From Vreelandella arcis (GTDB lineage Bacteria; Pseudomonadota; Gammaproteobacteria; Pseudomonadales; Halomonadaceae): a DNA stretch of 64,000 bases. This document shows positions 49,466-59,700 of this stretch, piece by piece. The notes below the pieces were generated by a model. That model was not told the origin of the DNA. It worked only from the letters and a program-made list of their open reading frames with translations, and searched no databases. Positions within the stretch are counted from its first letter, which is position 1, and every line of letters begins with the position of its first letter. The position numbers and the translations under genes were made by a program. The stretch is taken from NCBI RefSeq assembly GCF_900103865.1, contig NZ_FNII01000005.1, positions 186,001 through 250,000 on the forward strand. The letters are read 5' to 3'.

Positions 49466-50497
49466 TTAACGCGGGCGGATGCTGGCAAGATGCCGAGAGA
49501 CGGCAAGCCATGCCCCTAACCAGCCAAGTAGTGTACTGCAAGATAGCAAAATTGTGGAGCCTGTCACGTCCAATTGAGGTAGCGAAAAACTCGCCCCGTA
49601 ACTCGCCGCCAAGGCTGCGACCGGTAGCGACAACCAGTGATTGCCCAGGGATAGCAGCCCAAGCGCCAAAAGCCCCCCACCAAAGCCGTACCAGGCACCG
49701 CTGTATAAGAAGGGACGCCTGACAAACGCATGGGTAGCGCCGATCAACATCACCACTTCGATTTCACGGCGGCGACTCTCCACCGACAGTCGGATGGTAT
49801 TGCCCACCACCAGTAGCACCCCAAGGCCAAATAAAACACCCAGGGCCAGCGCCACTCGCGTTCCCAGCTCGGCCAGGTGGCGCAGTCGCTCGACCCAGGC
49901 CAGGTCGACCCGCACTTCATCAACCCCCGAGAGAGCTGCCAAGCGATCGGCGAGCGTCTGCATGAGATCGGGATCAACGCCACTAGGACGTACAACAATG
50001 CTGCTCGGCAGCGGGTTGCCTTCAAGCCCGGAGAGGGCATCGTCAACGCCCAGCGACTGTTGAAAATCGGCCATACCCTGCTCGGCGCTAATAAACCGAG
50101 TGCGTTGCACATCGTCATCAGCGCGTACCGCTTGTTCGATGCGTTCCGCCTCCTCTGCCCCAACGTCCATTTCAAGGTACACCGTTAACGTGGCGCTTTC
50201 GTCCAGCTCTGCATCCAGCAACCTGGCACTGTCCAGCGTTAGCCACAATGCCGCGGGCAGTACCAGCGCAATGGCAATGGCTAGCATGGTCAGTAAATTG
50301 CCCAGCGGGTAGCGAATCAGCCGCTGGAGGCTGTCGAGCCACATCGCACGGTGGTGCCGTCCCCATGCACGCAGACGGCTTACAAGGCGTGGCTGCTGGG
50401 CCCGCGCACGTGGAGCGGGGCGCTGAGAGCTTCGTGGGGCGGCTCTGCTACGCGACCGAGGGGCGGCGCCTTTCGGCTTATCGATGGGTCGTTTCAT
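49466..50497 (-). CDS. ftsX: Cell division protein FtsX
   Basis: A 343-residue inner-membrane protein with a basic, Arg/Pro/Ala-rich cytosolic N-terminus (about 65 residues). TM1 (about 70-90) is followed by a periplasmic domain and three further TM segments (about 220-245, 265-285, 315-335). With FtsE it forms the ABC-type complex that activates peptidoglycan hydrolases at the septum. The V-E-S-R-R-R-E-I-E-V-M-x-L-I-G-A-T region is the coupling segment. It overlaps ftsE by 4 bases. The N-terminal extension is more basic than usual. Confidence 0.94.
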   Translation of the reverse strand: MKRPIDKPKGAAPRSRSRAAPRSSQRPAPRARAQQPRLVSRLRAWGRHHRAMWLDSLQRLIRYPLGNLLTMLAIAIALVLPAALWLTLDSARLLDAELDESATLTVYLEMDVGAEEAERIEQAVRADDDVQRTRFISAEQGMADFQQSLGVDDALSGLEGNPLPSSIVVRPSGVDPDLMQTLADRLAALSGVDEVRVDLAWVERLRHLAELGTRVALALGVLFGLGVLLVVGNTIRLSVESRRREIEVVMLIGATHAFVRRPFLYSGAWYGFGGGLLALGLLSLGNHWLSLPVAALAASYGASFSLPQLDVTGSTILLSCSTLLGWLGAWLAVSRHLASIRPR

Positions 50498-51158
50498 GCG
50501 GCCCCCTCATCGGCCACTAAGCGCCCGTCGCTCAGGCGTAACATTCGATGCTGCAATCGCGCAATTAATGCCAAATCGTGGCTGGCGATCATGACGGTCG
50601 TGCCGATACGATTAAAATCTTCAAACAGCGCCATAATGTCGGCCGATAGTTGAGGATCAAGGTTCCCTGTGGGCTCGTCGGCAAGCAACAGCGCCGGCTT
50701 ATTGACCACGGCACGCGCGATGCCCACACGCTGCTGCTCGCCGCCGGAAAGCTCAATGGGTAACGCTTTTTCGCGGTGCAGCAGGCCGACTTTATCCAGG
50801 GCAGCGCGGACGCGACGAGCAGACTCCCGGGGTTCGATGCCCTGAATATCCAACGGCAGCGATACGTTGTGAAACACGCTACGATCAAACAACAGTTGGT
50901 GATCCTGAAAGACGACCCCAATCTGGCGGCGATAAAACGGCACTTGGCTGGCATGCAACTGGGCAATATCGTGCCCTGCCACGACCACTCGCCCACGGCT
51001 CGGCTTTTCCAAGCGCATAATCAAACGCAATAGCGAGCTTTTCCCGGCGCCTGAATGCCCGGTGAGAAACACCATTTCGCCTCTCGCAACGCGAAAGTTA
51101 AGGTGCGAAAGCGCTTCAAAGCGCCCTCCGTAGCGCTTACCCACATGCTCAAAGGCGA

Positions 51159-51162
<4 letters not shown>
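50494..51162 (-). CDS. ftsE: Cell division ATP-binding protein FtsE
   Basis: 222 residues, ABC ATPase. Walker [10 protein letters not shown] (about residues 36-44), Q-loop, signature L-S-G-G-E-Q-Q-R, Walker [13 protein letters not shown] and switch His in A-S-H-D. Partner of FtsX in septal peptidoglycan remodelling. It overlaps both ftsY and ftsX by 4 bases, so the three are translated as one unit. Confidence 0.97.
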
Positions 51163-52430
<1,268 letters not shown>

Positions 52431-52521
52431 GGATGTCATCCGACTAGTAAAGGTAAAGAATGCGATTATCCTACCACCGCCAACCAAGACTTTGGATAAG
52501 TAGCCCGCTACAATCCACGTT

Positions 52522-53130
52522 ATGACACGACAACGTTCCTCTCGCTCATCCGCTACTCGACGGTCGCCTGCCAAATCCATGGGTAAGCTGCGTATTATTG
52601 GCGGCGACTTTCGCCGCCGCCAGCTACCGGTTCTCGACAGCCCAGGCTTGCGCCCCACACCCGACCGTGTCCGTGAAACCCTGTTCAACTGGCTCGGCCA
52701 GCAGCTTTACGGCAAACGGGTGCTCGACCTTTTTGCCGGCACCGGCGCATTGGGCATTGAAGCGCTATCCCGCGGCGCGACCCAGCTCACCTTTGTCGAG
52801 AGCGACGCCCAGGTTGCCCGTCATATTACCCAGAATCTGGAGACCCTCGGCGCCCATCAGGGTCATGTGATCGTCGGTGACGCCCGAACCTTTCTGTCTC
52901 AAAGCGCGGCGCGCTACGACATTGTGTTCCTCGACCCACCGTTTCACCAAGGTTGGGTAGCCGACTGTTGCAGCGCCCTGGAAACGGGCGGCTGGCTGGC
53001 TGAAGAGGCGATGATTTACGTCGAAACCGAGCGCGATTTGATCCCCGAGGTGCCGACGCGTTGGTCGCTGCATCGCGAGACCCAGGCGGGGGAAAGCACG
53101 GCCAGGCTTTATCAACGCCATGCCCCGTAA
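52522..53130 (+). CDS. rsmD: 16S rRNA m2G966 methyltransferase RsmD
   Basis: 202 residues. Methylates G966 of 16S rRNA in the 30S subunit. Motifs: L-R-I-I-G-G-D-F-R-R-R-Q-L, R-P-T-P-D-R-V-R-E-T-L-F-N-W-L, the SAM site L-D-L-F-A-G-T-G-A-L-G-I-E-A and catalytic L-D-P-P-F. No ribosome site precedes ATG 52522, and TACAAT at 52509-52514 would place transcription almost at this codon; an internal ATG at 52579 is the alternative. Confidence 0.94.
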   Translation: MTRQRSSRSSATRRSPAKSMGKLRIIGGDFRRRQLPVLDSPGLRPTPDRVRETLFNWLGQQLYGKRVLDLFAGTGALGIEALSRGATQLTFVESDAQVARHITQNLETLGAHQGHVIVGDARTFLSQSAARYDIVFLDPPFHQGWVADCCSALETGGWLAEEAMIYVETERDLIPEVPTRWSLHRETQAGESTARLYQRHAP

Positions 53131-53200
53131 TCAGCGCTTGCGGCATCGCATTACGGGCGTTACGCTCGCTCCATTGTTAATTACCCGTTTGTTTTACAGG

Positions 53201-53220
53201 CAAGCATGTCGCTTGTTTTT
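53201..53220 (+). terminator. Weak terminator after rsmD
   Basis: CAAGC, 5-base loop, GCTTG, then five T. The stem is short, and it lies just before the zapB ribosome site (GGAGG, 53224-53228), so some read-through into zapB is likely. Confidence 0.4.
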
Positions 53221-53234
53221 ACCTGGAGGTAGGC

Positions 53235-53423
53235 ATGAGCCTAGAGTTATTCAATCAGCTTGAGCAGCGCGTTACCGATACCGTTGAGGCGTTGGAGATG
53301 ATGAAACTGGAAAACGAAACGCTGCGTGAGGAAAATACCCAGCTGAAGCAGGATCGTGAAGAGTGGGAGCGTCGCCTAAGCGAGCTGCTGAATAAATTTG
53401 AAACGGTCGACGATGCATCTTAA
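53235..53423 (+). CDS. zapB: ZapB-like cell division coiled-coil protein
   Basis: 62 residues, nearly all heptad coiled coil (L-E-L-F-N-Q-L-E-Q-R-V-x-x-x-V-E-A-L ... L-E-N-E-T-L-R-E-E-N-T-Q-L-K-Q-D). The length and the L-E-N-x-x-L-R-E-E-N pattern fit the ZapB family of FtsZ-ring-associated proteins, though short coiled coils give limited certainty. GGAGG lies 6 bases before the ATG. Its stop codon overlaps the rimI stop codon on the other strand. Confidence 0.75.
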   Translation: MSLELFNQLEQRVTDTVEALEMMKLENETLREENTQLKQDREEWERRLSELLNKFETVDDAS

Positions 53424-53863
53424 ACCAGCCGTGACATAAGCAGCGCATCCTCTCGCCCGGCGCCACCCTCTGCCGCCGGGTAGTAACCTCGCCGAACGCC
53501 ATCTTGTTGAAAACCAGCCCCTGCATAGAGCCGAATCGCCGCCGCGTTCGTTTCACGCACTTCAAGCAGTACACGCTCACTTTGCCACCGCACCGCTATA
53601 CTTAACACGGCTGTGAGCAATGCGTGCCCGACACCCTCACCCCGCCGCTCAGGCAGCACCCCGATGGCTTGAAGCTCAGCCTCGAAAGGTAATCGCGCCA
53701 ACAGTGCGTAGCCGGTTAACTCGCGTGCCTGCCAGGCCCCAAGGACACAGGTCGTGTCTGCCGACAGCGCGTCTTTTAGCAGCGTTTGATTAACGCCGCT
53801 CAGCGTGCGCGCCTCAAGCGCTACGAGCGCCTTGGCGTCTTTCTCGCCAAGCTCAGCGATCAT
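53420..53863 (-). CDS. rimI: Ribosomal-protein-S18-alanine N-acetyltransferase
   Basis: 147 residues, GNAT fold. Acetylates the N-terminus of ribosomal protein S18. Motifs: I-G-V-L-P-E-R-R-G-E-G-V-G-H-A-L-L (acetyl-CoA loop), L-L-E-V-R-E-T-N-A-A-A-I-R-L-Y-A-G-A-G-F and a C-terminal R-R-G-Y-Y-P. ATG 53863 is chosen over GTG 53869 because AGG lies 8 bases before it. It overlaps the holD-like gene by 11 bases, the holD-rimI arrangement of E. coli. Confidence 0.9.
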   Translation of the reverse strand: MIAELGEKDAKALVALEARTLSGVNQTLLKDALSADTTCVLGAWQARELTGYALLARLPFEAELQAIGVLPERRGEGVGHALLTAVLSIAVRWQSERVLLEVRETNAAAIRLYAGAGFQQDGVRRGYYPAAEGGAGREDALLMSRLV

Positions 53864-54689
53864 CCGCACGACCTGAGAGTGGCGTATGCCAGCGCTGCCC
53901 TAATGCGTGAAGCTTGGGCCACAGGGCGCGCTTAGCGCTAATGCTATGGGTAAGAGTCGACAAGGCGGGAGCCTGCCATACCGGCAAGGCCAAGGAGCGG
54001 CTCTGGTCGTCATGCACGTCAAGCACCTGGGATAACGCTTCGTGATCGCTTCCCGTCGTGTCAGCGCCCCACCACAACAGTTCCTCCAGTTGCCACCCCT
54101 GGCGACTGGCCACGCCATTGACAAACGCACTGACGCCTTCCCGCGCTTCCTCTAGCGGGTCGTCCGCCGCGAACGTCATGGCCATGGGCGGCCATTTAAA
54201 CAAGGTAACGTCCGGCATCGCACCGTCAGAAAGGCCTGCTGCTTGCAACATATTGGCGAGTAACCGCTGCTCAGCGGCAGATAGCTTGCCCGCGTGCAGG
54301 CTTAACCAACGCCCACCGATGCATACGCACGACAAATGAAACTCAAGGGGCTGAGCTCGCGTTGGCTGAGGCTCAGCCGCCGGTGTTGGGGATGGCTTAG
54401 CAGGTTGGCTCGGGGCGGTAGAGCGTTGCTCCTCCAGCAGTGCGCGCACCGCCGAGGGCGACGCGGGAACGTCACCCTTGGCGGGCTGTACGTCGGTGGG
54501 CGGTGTGCGTGGCGCTGGGGCGTCATCTAACAGCGCCTGCAACCGCTCGCGCGGTGGAGTCGACGCAGCGGGCGTGTCGTCCCACTCGCAGGCTTCAGTC
54601 GGCCGTGCATTGGGAAGCTGATAGCGGCACGCCCAGGCGGTAATGCCCATCGCCTCAAGGTAATGCCGGCGAATAACCTCTGGGGTCAC
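53853..54689 (-). CDS. Putative DNA polymerase III psi subunit (HolD-like), long form
   Basis: 278 residues from GTG 54689, which overlaps the bolA stop (GTGA). The N-terminus, Y-L-E-A-M-G-I-T-A-W-x-x-R, resembles E. coli HolD (L-x-x-L-G-I-T-x-W-x-x-R), and the C-terminus, P-A-L-S-T-L-T-H-S-I-S-A-K-R-A-L-W, resembles the HolD end (P-A-L-T-x-L ... A-R-A-A-L-W). Between them is a Pro/Ala/Thr-rich linker (about residues 30-110). E. coli HolD has 137 residues. The next gene is rimI, as in E. coli. HolD links the clamp loader to chi and SSB. The function is inferred from these two ends and the context. Confidence 0.65.
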   Translation of the reverse strand: MTPEVIRRHYLEAMGITAWACRYQLPNARPTEACEWDDTPAASTPPRERLQALLDDAPAPRTPPTDVQPAKGDVPASPSAVRALLEEQRSTAPSQPAKPSPTPAAEPQPTRAQPLEFHLSCVCIGGRWLSLHAGKLSAAEQRLLANMLQAAGLSDGAMPDVTLFKWPPMAMTFAADDPLEEAREGVSAFVNGVASRQGWQLEELLWWGADTTGSDHEALSQVLDVHDDQSRSLALPVWQAPALSTLTHSISAKRALWPKLHALGQRWHTPLSGRADDR

Positions 54690-54994
54690 TGCCCGCCGCC
54701 TCGACAATTAGGCGAGTCAGGGCGTTGACCGCCACGCACTTCCCACTCGTGGGGAGTATAAAGATGAAGGGCTAGCGCGTGCACCGGGCCCGACAGCTCA
54801 TCAGCCAGCAGCGCATAAATCTTCTGGTGGCGCTTGACCGGCATTAAGCCGTCAAAACTATCGCTCACCAGAGTCACTTTAAAATGCGTTTCGGCGTTCT
54901 CGGGCACGTTGTGCATGTGGCTTTCATTTTCTACCTGCAGCACGTCGGGCGCGAGCGCCGCTAACTTCTGCTCTATCTGTGTCTGCAGCGTCAT
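54686..54994 (-). CDS. bolA: BolA family protein
   Basis: 102 residues from ATG 54994 (AGGAGA upstream). BolA fold with the conserved E-N-E-S-H-M-H-N and the helix-turn-helix-like F-D-G-L-M-P-V-K-R-H-Q-K-I-Y-A-L-L, where His ligates iron-sulfur clusters with glutaredoxin partners, then H-A-L-A-L-H-L-Y-T-P-H-E-W. BolA proteins act in Fe-S trafficking and stress morphology. It overlaps the holD-like gene by 4 bases at its stop. A frame extending to 55144 is rejected because it overlaps the MFS gene. Confidence 0.9.
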   Translation of the reverse strand: MTLQTQIEQKLAALAPDVLQVENESHMHNVPENAETHFKVTLVSDSFDGLMPVKRHQKIYALLADELSGPVHALALHLYTPHEWEVRGGQRPDSPNCRGGGQ

Positions 54995-55035
54995 GGAAGC
55001 TCTCCTTAGATAGTAAACCCTTTCATTGTACGCGC

Positions 55036-56439
55036 TTACTCGACGCCAGACGATGCCCGCCGCGCAACCAACGCGCGCCGCGCCAGCGACACGCGAGAAA
55101 GGCTCGCCACCAGTGCCATCAGCGTCGTCGCAGCCCCTAACCACAGAGTGACTTGTACGGGCGCGCCAAGGGCCAATGCAGCACCGACCAACGCCACCCC
55201 AAACGACTGCCCTACCGTGCGGGTGGTGCTCATCACCCCCGAGACGTTTGAGCTGCGCTCGGGCGGCAGGCTACCCATCATTTCGCGGTTGTTGGGCGGC
55301 TGGAAGAGCCCAAACCCAATACCGCACAACGCAGTTCGCCAGAGGCTGCCCACCACCCCGGTGGACTCATCCACTAGCGCCAGGGCAATCAACCCAATAA
55401 TCAGCAACACCAAGCCTGTGCTGGACAGCACACTGGGATTGACCCGGTCGGCAAGCCGCCCGGCCAAAGGCCCCACCAACATGATGGCCAGCGGCCATGG
55501 GGTAAACAGCCAAGCCGTTTCGAGCGGCGAAAAGCCCATTTGCTCCTGATAGAAAAACGACAGCGCAACAAACGTCAGCCCCTGGCCAATAAACGCCAGC
55601 CCCGAGGCCGACACGGCCAAGGTAAAGCGCTTTTCTGCAAACACGCTCAGCGGTAGCAGCGGATAAGGCGCGCGACGCTGACGATGAACAAACCCCACAC
55701 AGGCAAGCACCGCTAGCAGCGTCCAGCCACTGCTTTGCCAAACAGGCGCGGCGTGGCTCACGGCGTCCATCGCGATAAAGAAACTGGCCAGCATGACGAT
55801 GGAAAGCAGTGCCCCTGCCACATCAAAGCTGCCTTGTCGCGGCTGCTCCTGGGGCAACGCCCGCTTGGCGAGCCACAGTGAGCAAACGCCTAGGGGCACG
55901 TTCAGTGCGAACAGCCATGGCCAATCGGCAAACGAGAGAATCACGCCGCTTAGCGTAGGGCCTGCAGCGTAGCCACCCGCCACTACCAAGGCGCTTAAGC
56001 CCAGCGCGCTGCCTAACAGCCGCGAGGGAAAAATCGCTCGGTACAGCGACGGCCCAATGGACAGCGTCGCCGCGGCGCCTAACCCTTGCAGCGCGCGGAA
56101 CACCAACAGCGTCTCTAAGTTGCGCGACAGCGCAGCCCCCATCGCGGCGATGACAAACGTTGACAGCCCGAAAAGGTACAGCCGCCGACGGGTCACCAAC
56201 TCGCTAATACCCGCAAACACCAACAAAAACGCGGCGCACACCACCTGGAATAAGTTGGTGATCCACACCGCTCGGGAGGCAGACACGTTGAGGTCGGCGG
56301 CAATCGTCGGCAGGGCAAGATTGATCATGGTGGTATCGACCACCGCCATCAGCGTACCGGTCACCAAGGCCAAGACGGCCAAGGTGCGCTCGGGCCCTGG
56401 CAGACCGTCGTCGCCGGGTCGGGTTTCAAACAATCGCAT
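55036..56439 (-). CDS. MFS exporter, DHA2-like
   Basis: 467 residues with about 13-14 hydrophobic segments. The first helices carry M-A-V-V-D-T-T-M-I-N-L-A-L-P-T-I-A, the DHA2 (EmrB/QacA) signature with an Asp in TM1. The motif-A-like loop has R-R-R-L-Y-L, and the motif-C region G-P-T-L-S-G-V-I fits antiporters. It probably exports small hydrophobic compounds with proton exchange; the substrate is unknown. There is no partner membrane-fusion protein or regulator beside it. Two hairpins lie just upstream (56475-56570), leaving little room for a promoter. Confidence 0.82.
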   Translation of the reverse strand: MRLFETRPGDDGLPGPERTLAVLALVTGTLMAVVDTTMINLALPTIAADLNVSASRAVWITNLFQVVCAAFLLVFAGISELVTRRRLYLFGLSTFVIAAMGAALSRNLETLLVFRALQGLGAAATLSIGPSLYRAIFPSRLLGSALGLSALVVAGGYAAGPTLSGVILSFADWPWLFALNVPLGVCSLWLAKRALPQEQPRQGSFDVAGALLSIVMLASFFIAMDAVSHAAPVWQSSGWTLLAVLACVGFVHRQRRAPYPLLPLSVFAEKRFTLAVSASGLAFIGQGLTFVALSFFYQEQMGFSPLETAWLFTPWPLAIMLVGPLAGRLADRVNPSVLSSTGLVLLIIGLIALALVDESTGVVGSLWRTALCGIGFGLFQPPNNREMMGSLPPERSSNVSGVMSTTRTVGQSFGVALVGAALALGAPVQVTLWLGAATTLMALVASLSRVSLARRALVARRASSGVE

Positions 56440-56474
56440 GGTGGTGAGTTCCCAAACAGCACCAGTAAAACAAC

Positions 56475-56496
56475 GAAACCGGCAAAAGCCGGTTTC
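56475..56496 (-). terminator. Hairpin 36 bases before the MFS gene
   Basis: GAAACCGGC (56475-56483), loop AAAA, GCCGGTTTC (56488-56496): a 9-bp perfect stem. On the minus strand it is followed by GTTGTTTTAC, a weak U-rich tract. It may end transcription from the upstream unknown gene, or act as an attenuator for the MFS gene. Confidence 0.55.
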
Positions 56497-56536
56497 ACAA
56501 TGCGCTTACGCTAAGACGGCGACACGCTAGTCTTGG

Positions 56537-56570
56537 TCTGAAAAGTCGGCGAACGCAGCCAGTTTTCAGA
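56537..56570 (-). terminator. Hairpin after the acidic unknown gene
   Basis: Arms TCTGAAAA (56537-56544) and TTTTCAGA (56563-56570) with an inner GGC/GCC pairing. It begins 7 bases after the stop of the gene at 56577-56963 on the minus strand. Confidence 0.45.
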
Positions 56571-56576
56571 CAGAGC

Positions 56577-56963
56577 CTAGTCTTGCTCGTTATCGAGCAG
56601 CAAGGCATCGTCGACGTCGGATATTTCAAGGGGGGTATCATCGTCCAGGTCAATGGCGAGGTAGCTGTGTTCAATGCGTATAAACGTCTGAAACAGCGAC
56701 CAATCGAGTTTCTCTGGCCACTGGCGTTCATCCTCTTCCCAGGCGCGCAGCTCGGTCTCTAGGATTTCCACATAGCGTTCGCGGACAAACGTCTCAAGCG
56801 CTTCCGGGGTATCCATTTCAGGGATCAGATACACCGTGCTTTCACGTTCGACATCGTCCAGGGTCAGATCGTCGTCTCCCATGGTGGGTTCAAGCGCATT
56901 GATCCAGTCCACAAAGGGCTGGGTCGGCCTGACGCTCAAGGCAGAGCGATTAAGCAGTTTCAT
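56577..56963 (-). CDS. Conserved hypothetical acidic protein
   Basis: 128 residues. I do not recognise a family. It is strongly acidic, with no signal peptide or membrane segment. It reads as a small alpha/beta protein: P-F-V-D-W-I-N, V-Y-L-I-P-E-M-D, a helix over E-T-F-V-R-E-R-Y-V-E-I-L-E-T-E-L-R-A-W, W-P-E-K-L-D-W-S-L-F-Q-T-F-I-R-I-E, and an Asp-rich tail. GGAGA lies before the ATG. It sits 92 bases after lysS on the same strand and may be transcribed with it; that is no guide to function. Confidence 0.7.
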   Translation of the reverse strand: MKLLNRSALSVRPTQPFVDWINALEPTMGDDDLTLDDVERESTVYLIPEMDTPEALETFVRERYVEILETELRAWEEDERQWPEKLDWSLFQTFIRIEHSYLAIDLDDDTPLEISDVDDALLLDNEQD

Positions 56964-57055
56964 GGGATTCTCCTCGCCGTCGAAACGTGGACATTATGGG
57001 CGCTATAACGCGCCCTTACCAACTTTTCATCGCTAACCAGCAGTTATCGTAAAGT

Positions 57056-58567
57056 TTAGTCCGCTTCCGGACGCATCGCCGGAAACAACAGCACATCGCG
57101 AATCGAGGGGCTGTCGGTAAACAGCATCACCAAGCGGTCGATACCAATGCCTTCACCCGCCGTTGGCGGCAAGCCGTACTCCAACGCGCGAACGTAATCC
57201 GCATCGTAGTACATCGCCTCCAGGTCGCCCGCGTCTTTCTCGGCAGACTGCTCGCGGAAGCGCTCAGCCTGGTCTTCGGCGTCGTTAAGCTCCGAGAAGC
57301 CATTGGCAATCTCACGGCCGCCAACAAAGAACTCAAAGCGGTCGGTGACAAAGGGGTTAGCGTCGTTACGCCGCGCCAACGGGCTGACTTCCGCCGGGTA
57401 TTCGGTGATAAAGGTTGGCTGGTCGAGCTTATGCTCGGCCACCTCTTCAAAGATTTCGGTCTGAAGTTTGCCCAGCCCCCAACTTTCTTTGACCTTGATC
57501 CCCCGCTTTTCGGCCACCGCCCGCGCGGCGTCGAGCGAATCCAGATCCGCATCGCTGATGCCGTCGCCGTGATCAAGAATCGCCTGGCGCAAGGTTATGC
57601 GGTTAAACGGTTTGCCGAAATCATAGCTCGCACCCTGGTATTCAATGGTGGTGATACCCAGCACTTCCTGAGCCGCCGTGCGCAGCATCGCCTCGGTCAT
57701 ATCCAAGAGGTCGTTGTAATCCGCGTAAGCCCAGTAAAACTCAACCATGGTGAACTCAGGGTTGTGCCGAGTGGATAACCCTTCGTTGCGGAAATTACGA
57801 TTTATTTCAAAAACTTTCTCGAAACCGCCCACCACCAGACGTTTGAGGTAAAGCTCTGGTGCAATACGCAGATACATGTCGATATCCAGCGCATTGTGGT
57901 GGGTGATAAACGGACGCGCCGCTGCACCGCCGGGAATCGGCTGCAGCATCGGCGTTTCCACTTCCATAAAGCCGCGCGCTTCAAAGAAGCGGCGCATGGA
58001 GCTGATCACCGCGGCACGGGTCTCGAACACCTTGCGCGACTGCGGGTTCATAATCAGGTCAACGTAGCGCTGACGATAGCGGGCTTCCTGGTCGGTCAAG
58101 CCGTGGAACTTATCGGGCAGCGGGCGCAGGCTTTTGGTTAACAGCTGCGCCTCTTTCATCATGACGTACAGATCCCCTTTACCGGATTTATGCACGGGAC
58201 CATGAGCGGCCACGATATCGCCAATATCCCAGCTTTTGATGTCGTCGAGCACATCGGCGGGCAGGCCTTTTTTATTGACGTAAAGCTGGATCTGGCCCGC
58301 GACGTCCTGGATGACGATAAAGGGCCCGCGCTGACGCATAACGCGCCCCGCCACTGACGCGTGGTGATCAAGCGTCTCAAGCTCGGCTTTGTCCTTCTCG
58401 CCCAGCAGATTGTGAAGCTCAACGGTTAAGCTGTCGCGGCGAAAATCGTTCGGGAATGCGCTTTTGCCCTGCTCGGCCGCACGTTCTCGACGGGCAGCGA
58501 GCTTGGTGCGCCGCTCAGCGATCAGGTGGTTTTCGTTGTCTGCAGAAGACGCGTCTTGGTTAGCCAT
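57056..58567 (-). CDS. lysS: Lysyl-tRNA synthetase, class II
   Basis: 503 residues. N-terminal OB-fold anticodon-binding domain ([17 protein letters not shown]) and class II core: motif 1 near [15 protein letters not shown], motif 2 [20 protein letters not shown], motif 3 [14 protein letters not shown]. It lies 34 bases after prfB, the prfB-lysS order of E. coli. Confidence 0.98.
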   Translation of the reverse strand: MANQDASSADNENHLIAERRTKLAARRERAAEQGKSAFPNDFRRDSLTVELHNLLGEKDKAELETLDHHASVAGRVMRQRGPFIVIQDVAGQIQLYVNKKGLPADVLDDIKSWDIGDIVAAHGPVHKSGKGDLYVMMKEAQLLTKSLRPLPDKFHGLTDQEARYRQRYVDLIMNPQSRKVFETRAAVISSMRRFFEARGFMEVETPMLQPIPGGAAARPFITHHNALDIDMYLRIAPELYLKRLVVGGFEKVFEINRNFRNEGLSTRHNPEFTMVEFYWAYADYNDLLDMTEAMLRTAAQEVLGITTIEYQGASYDFGKPFNRITLRQAILDHGDGISDADLDSLDAARAVAEKRGIKVKESWGLGKLQTEIFEEVAEHKLDQPTFITEYPAEVSPLARRNDANPFVTDRFEFFVGGREIANGFSELNDAEDQAERFREQSAEKDAGDLEAMYYDADYVRALEYGLPPTAGEGIGIDRLVMLFTDSPSIRDVLLFPAMRPEAD

Positions 58568-58601
58568 CGGGCACCTTATTAATGATCAAACCCTGAAAAG
58601 A

Positions 58602-59700
58602 TTACAAACCTTGCTTAAGGCTGGCGACGATAAACTGATCTAAATCCCCATCGAGCACTTTTTCGCAGTTGCTGGACTGAACATGGGTACGCAGATCTTT
58701 GATGCGCTGATCGTCGAGTACGTATGAGCGAATTTGGCTGCCCCAACCGATGTCGGCTTTGGAGTCTTCCGCCTGCTGCTTAGCCTCATTGCGCCTTTGC
58801 ATTTCATGCTCCCACAGCTTCGCCTTCAACTGTTTCATGGCGAAGTCGCGGTTGGCGTGCTGGCTACGCTGGCTCTGACACGCCACCACAATGCCACTGG
58901 GATCGTGGGTAATGCGCACCGCCGAATCGGTAGTGTTAACGTGCTGACCGCCGGCGCCGCTCGAGCGATAGGTATCCACGCGCAGGTCGGAAGGATTAAT
59001 TTCCACTTCGAAGCTATCGTCGATTTCCGGTGATAAGAAAACCGACGCAAAAGAGGTATGCCGACGACCGCCGGAATCAAACGGGCTTTTACGCACCAGG
59101 CGGTGAACGCCGGTTTCGGTACGTAACCAGCCGAAAGCATAATCCCCCTGGATATGCAGCGACGCCGATTTGATACCCGCCACATCGCCTTCGGAAATTT
59201 CAAGAATATCTGTTTTGAAGCCGTGGCTTTCCGCCCAACGCAAATACATGCGCAGCAGAATATTAGCCCAATCCTGAGCTTCGGTACCACCCGACCCCGA
59301 CTGGATATCCAGATAGGCGTTATTCTCGTCCATCTCGCCAGAAAACATACGCCGAAACTCAAGCTTCTCTAAGACTCGTTGCAGGCTATCAAGCTCTTTG
59401 TGAACCTCGTCAACGGTGCCTTCGTCGTCCTCCATTTCAGCAAGCTCTAGCAAATCACGGCTGTCGCCGAGCCCCTGATCGAGATCATCAATGGTGGCTA
59501 CAATGGCTTCGAGGGACGCACGCTCCTTGCCGAGCTTCTGTGCGTAGTCTGGGTCGCTCCAGACATTGGGGTCTTCAAGCTCGCGGGAAACTTCTTCTAG
59601 CCGGTCTTTTTTCTCGGCGTAGTCAAAGATACCCCCTAAGAACGTCTGTCCGCTCAGACAGGTCCTTGATCTGGAGATGAATCGGGTTAGTTTCCAACAT
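58602..59700 (-). CDS. prfB: Peptide chain release factor 2, made by programmed +1 frameshift
   Basis: Release factor for UAA and UGA. Translation starts at ATG 59700, reads 25 codons and meets UGA at 59625-59623. A +1 shift at CTT-TGA-C continues from 59624 to the stop at 58602, giving 365 residues, the same as E. coli RF2. The tripeptide S-P-F that reads the stop codon is present in V-R-K-S-P-F-D-S, and the catalytic G-G-Q lies in G-A-G-G-Q-H-V-N. The first segment is [10 protein letters not shown]. Annotated as a plain ORF it would wrongly start at an internal codon. Confidence 0.97.
59622..59637 (-). promoter_or_regulatory. RF2 programmed frameshift signal
   Basis: On the minus strand AGGGGG, TAT, then CTT-TGA-C: an internal Shine-Dalgarno-like element 3 bases before the slippery CTT and the in-frame UGA. 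It is the standard autoregulatory signal: low RF2 slows UGA reading and favours the shift. Confidence 0.97.

Noticed and set aside
52440..52688. An N-terminal extension of FtsY
   Set aside because: It would overlap the rsmD coding region on the other strand and has a basic, non-conserved composition; family members start with the M-F-G-F-F-type sequence.
56528..56586. Repeated CTAGTCTTG near the stop of the acidic unknown gene
   Set aside because: Only nine bases are shared; this is compatible with chance and has no clear role.
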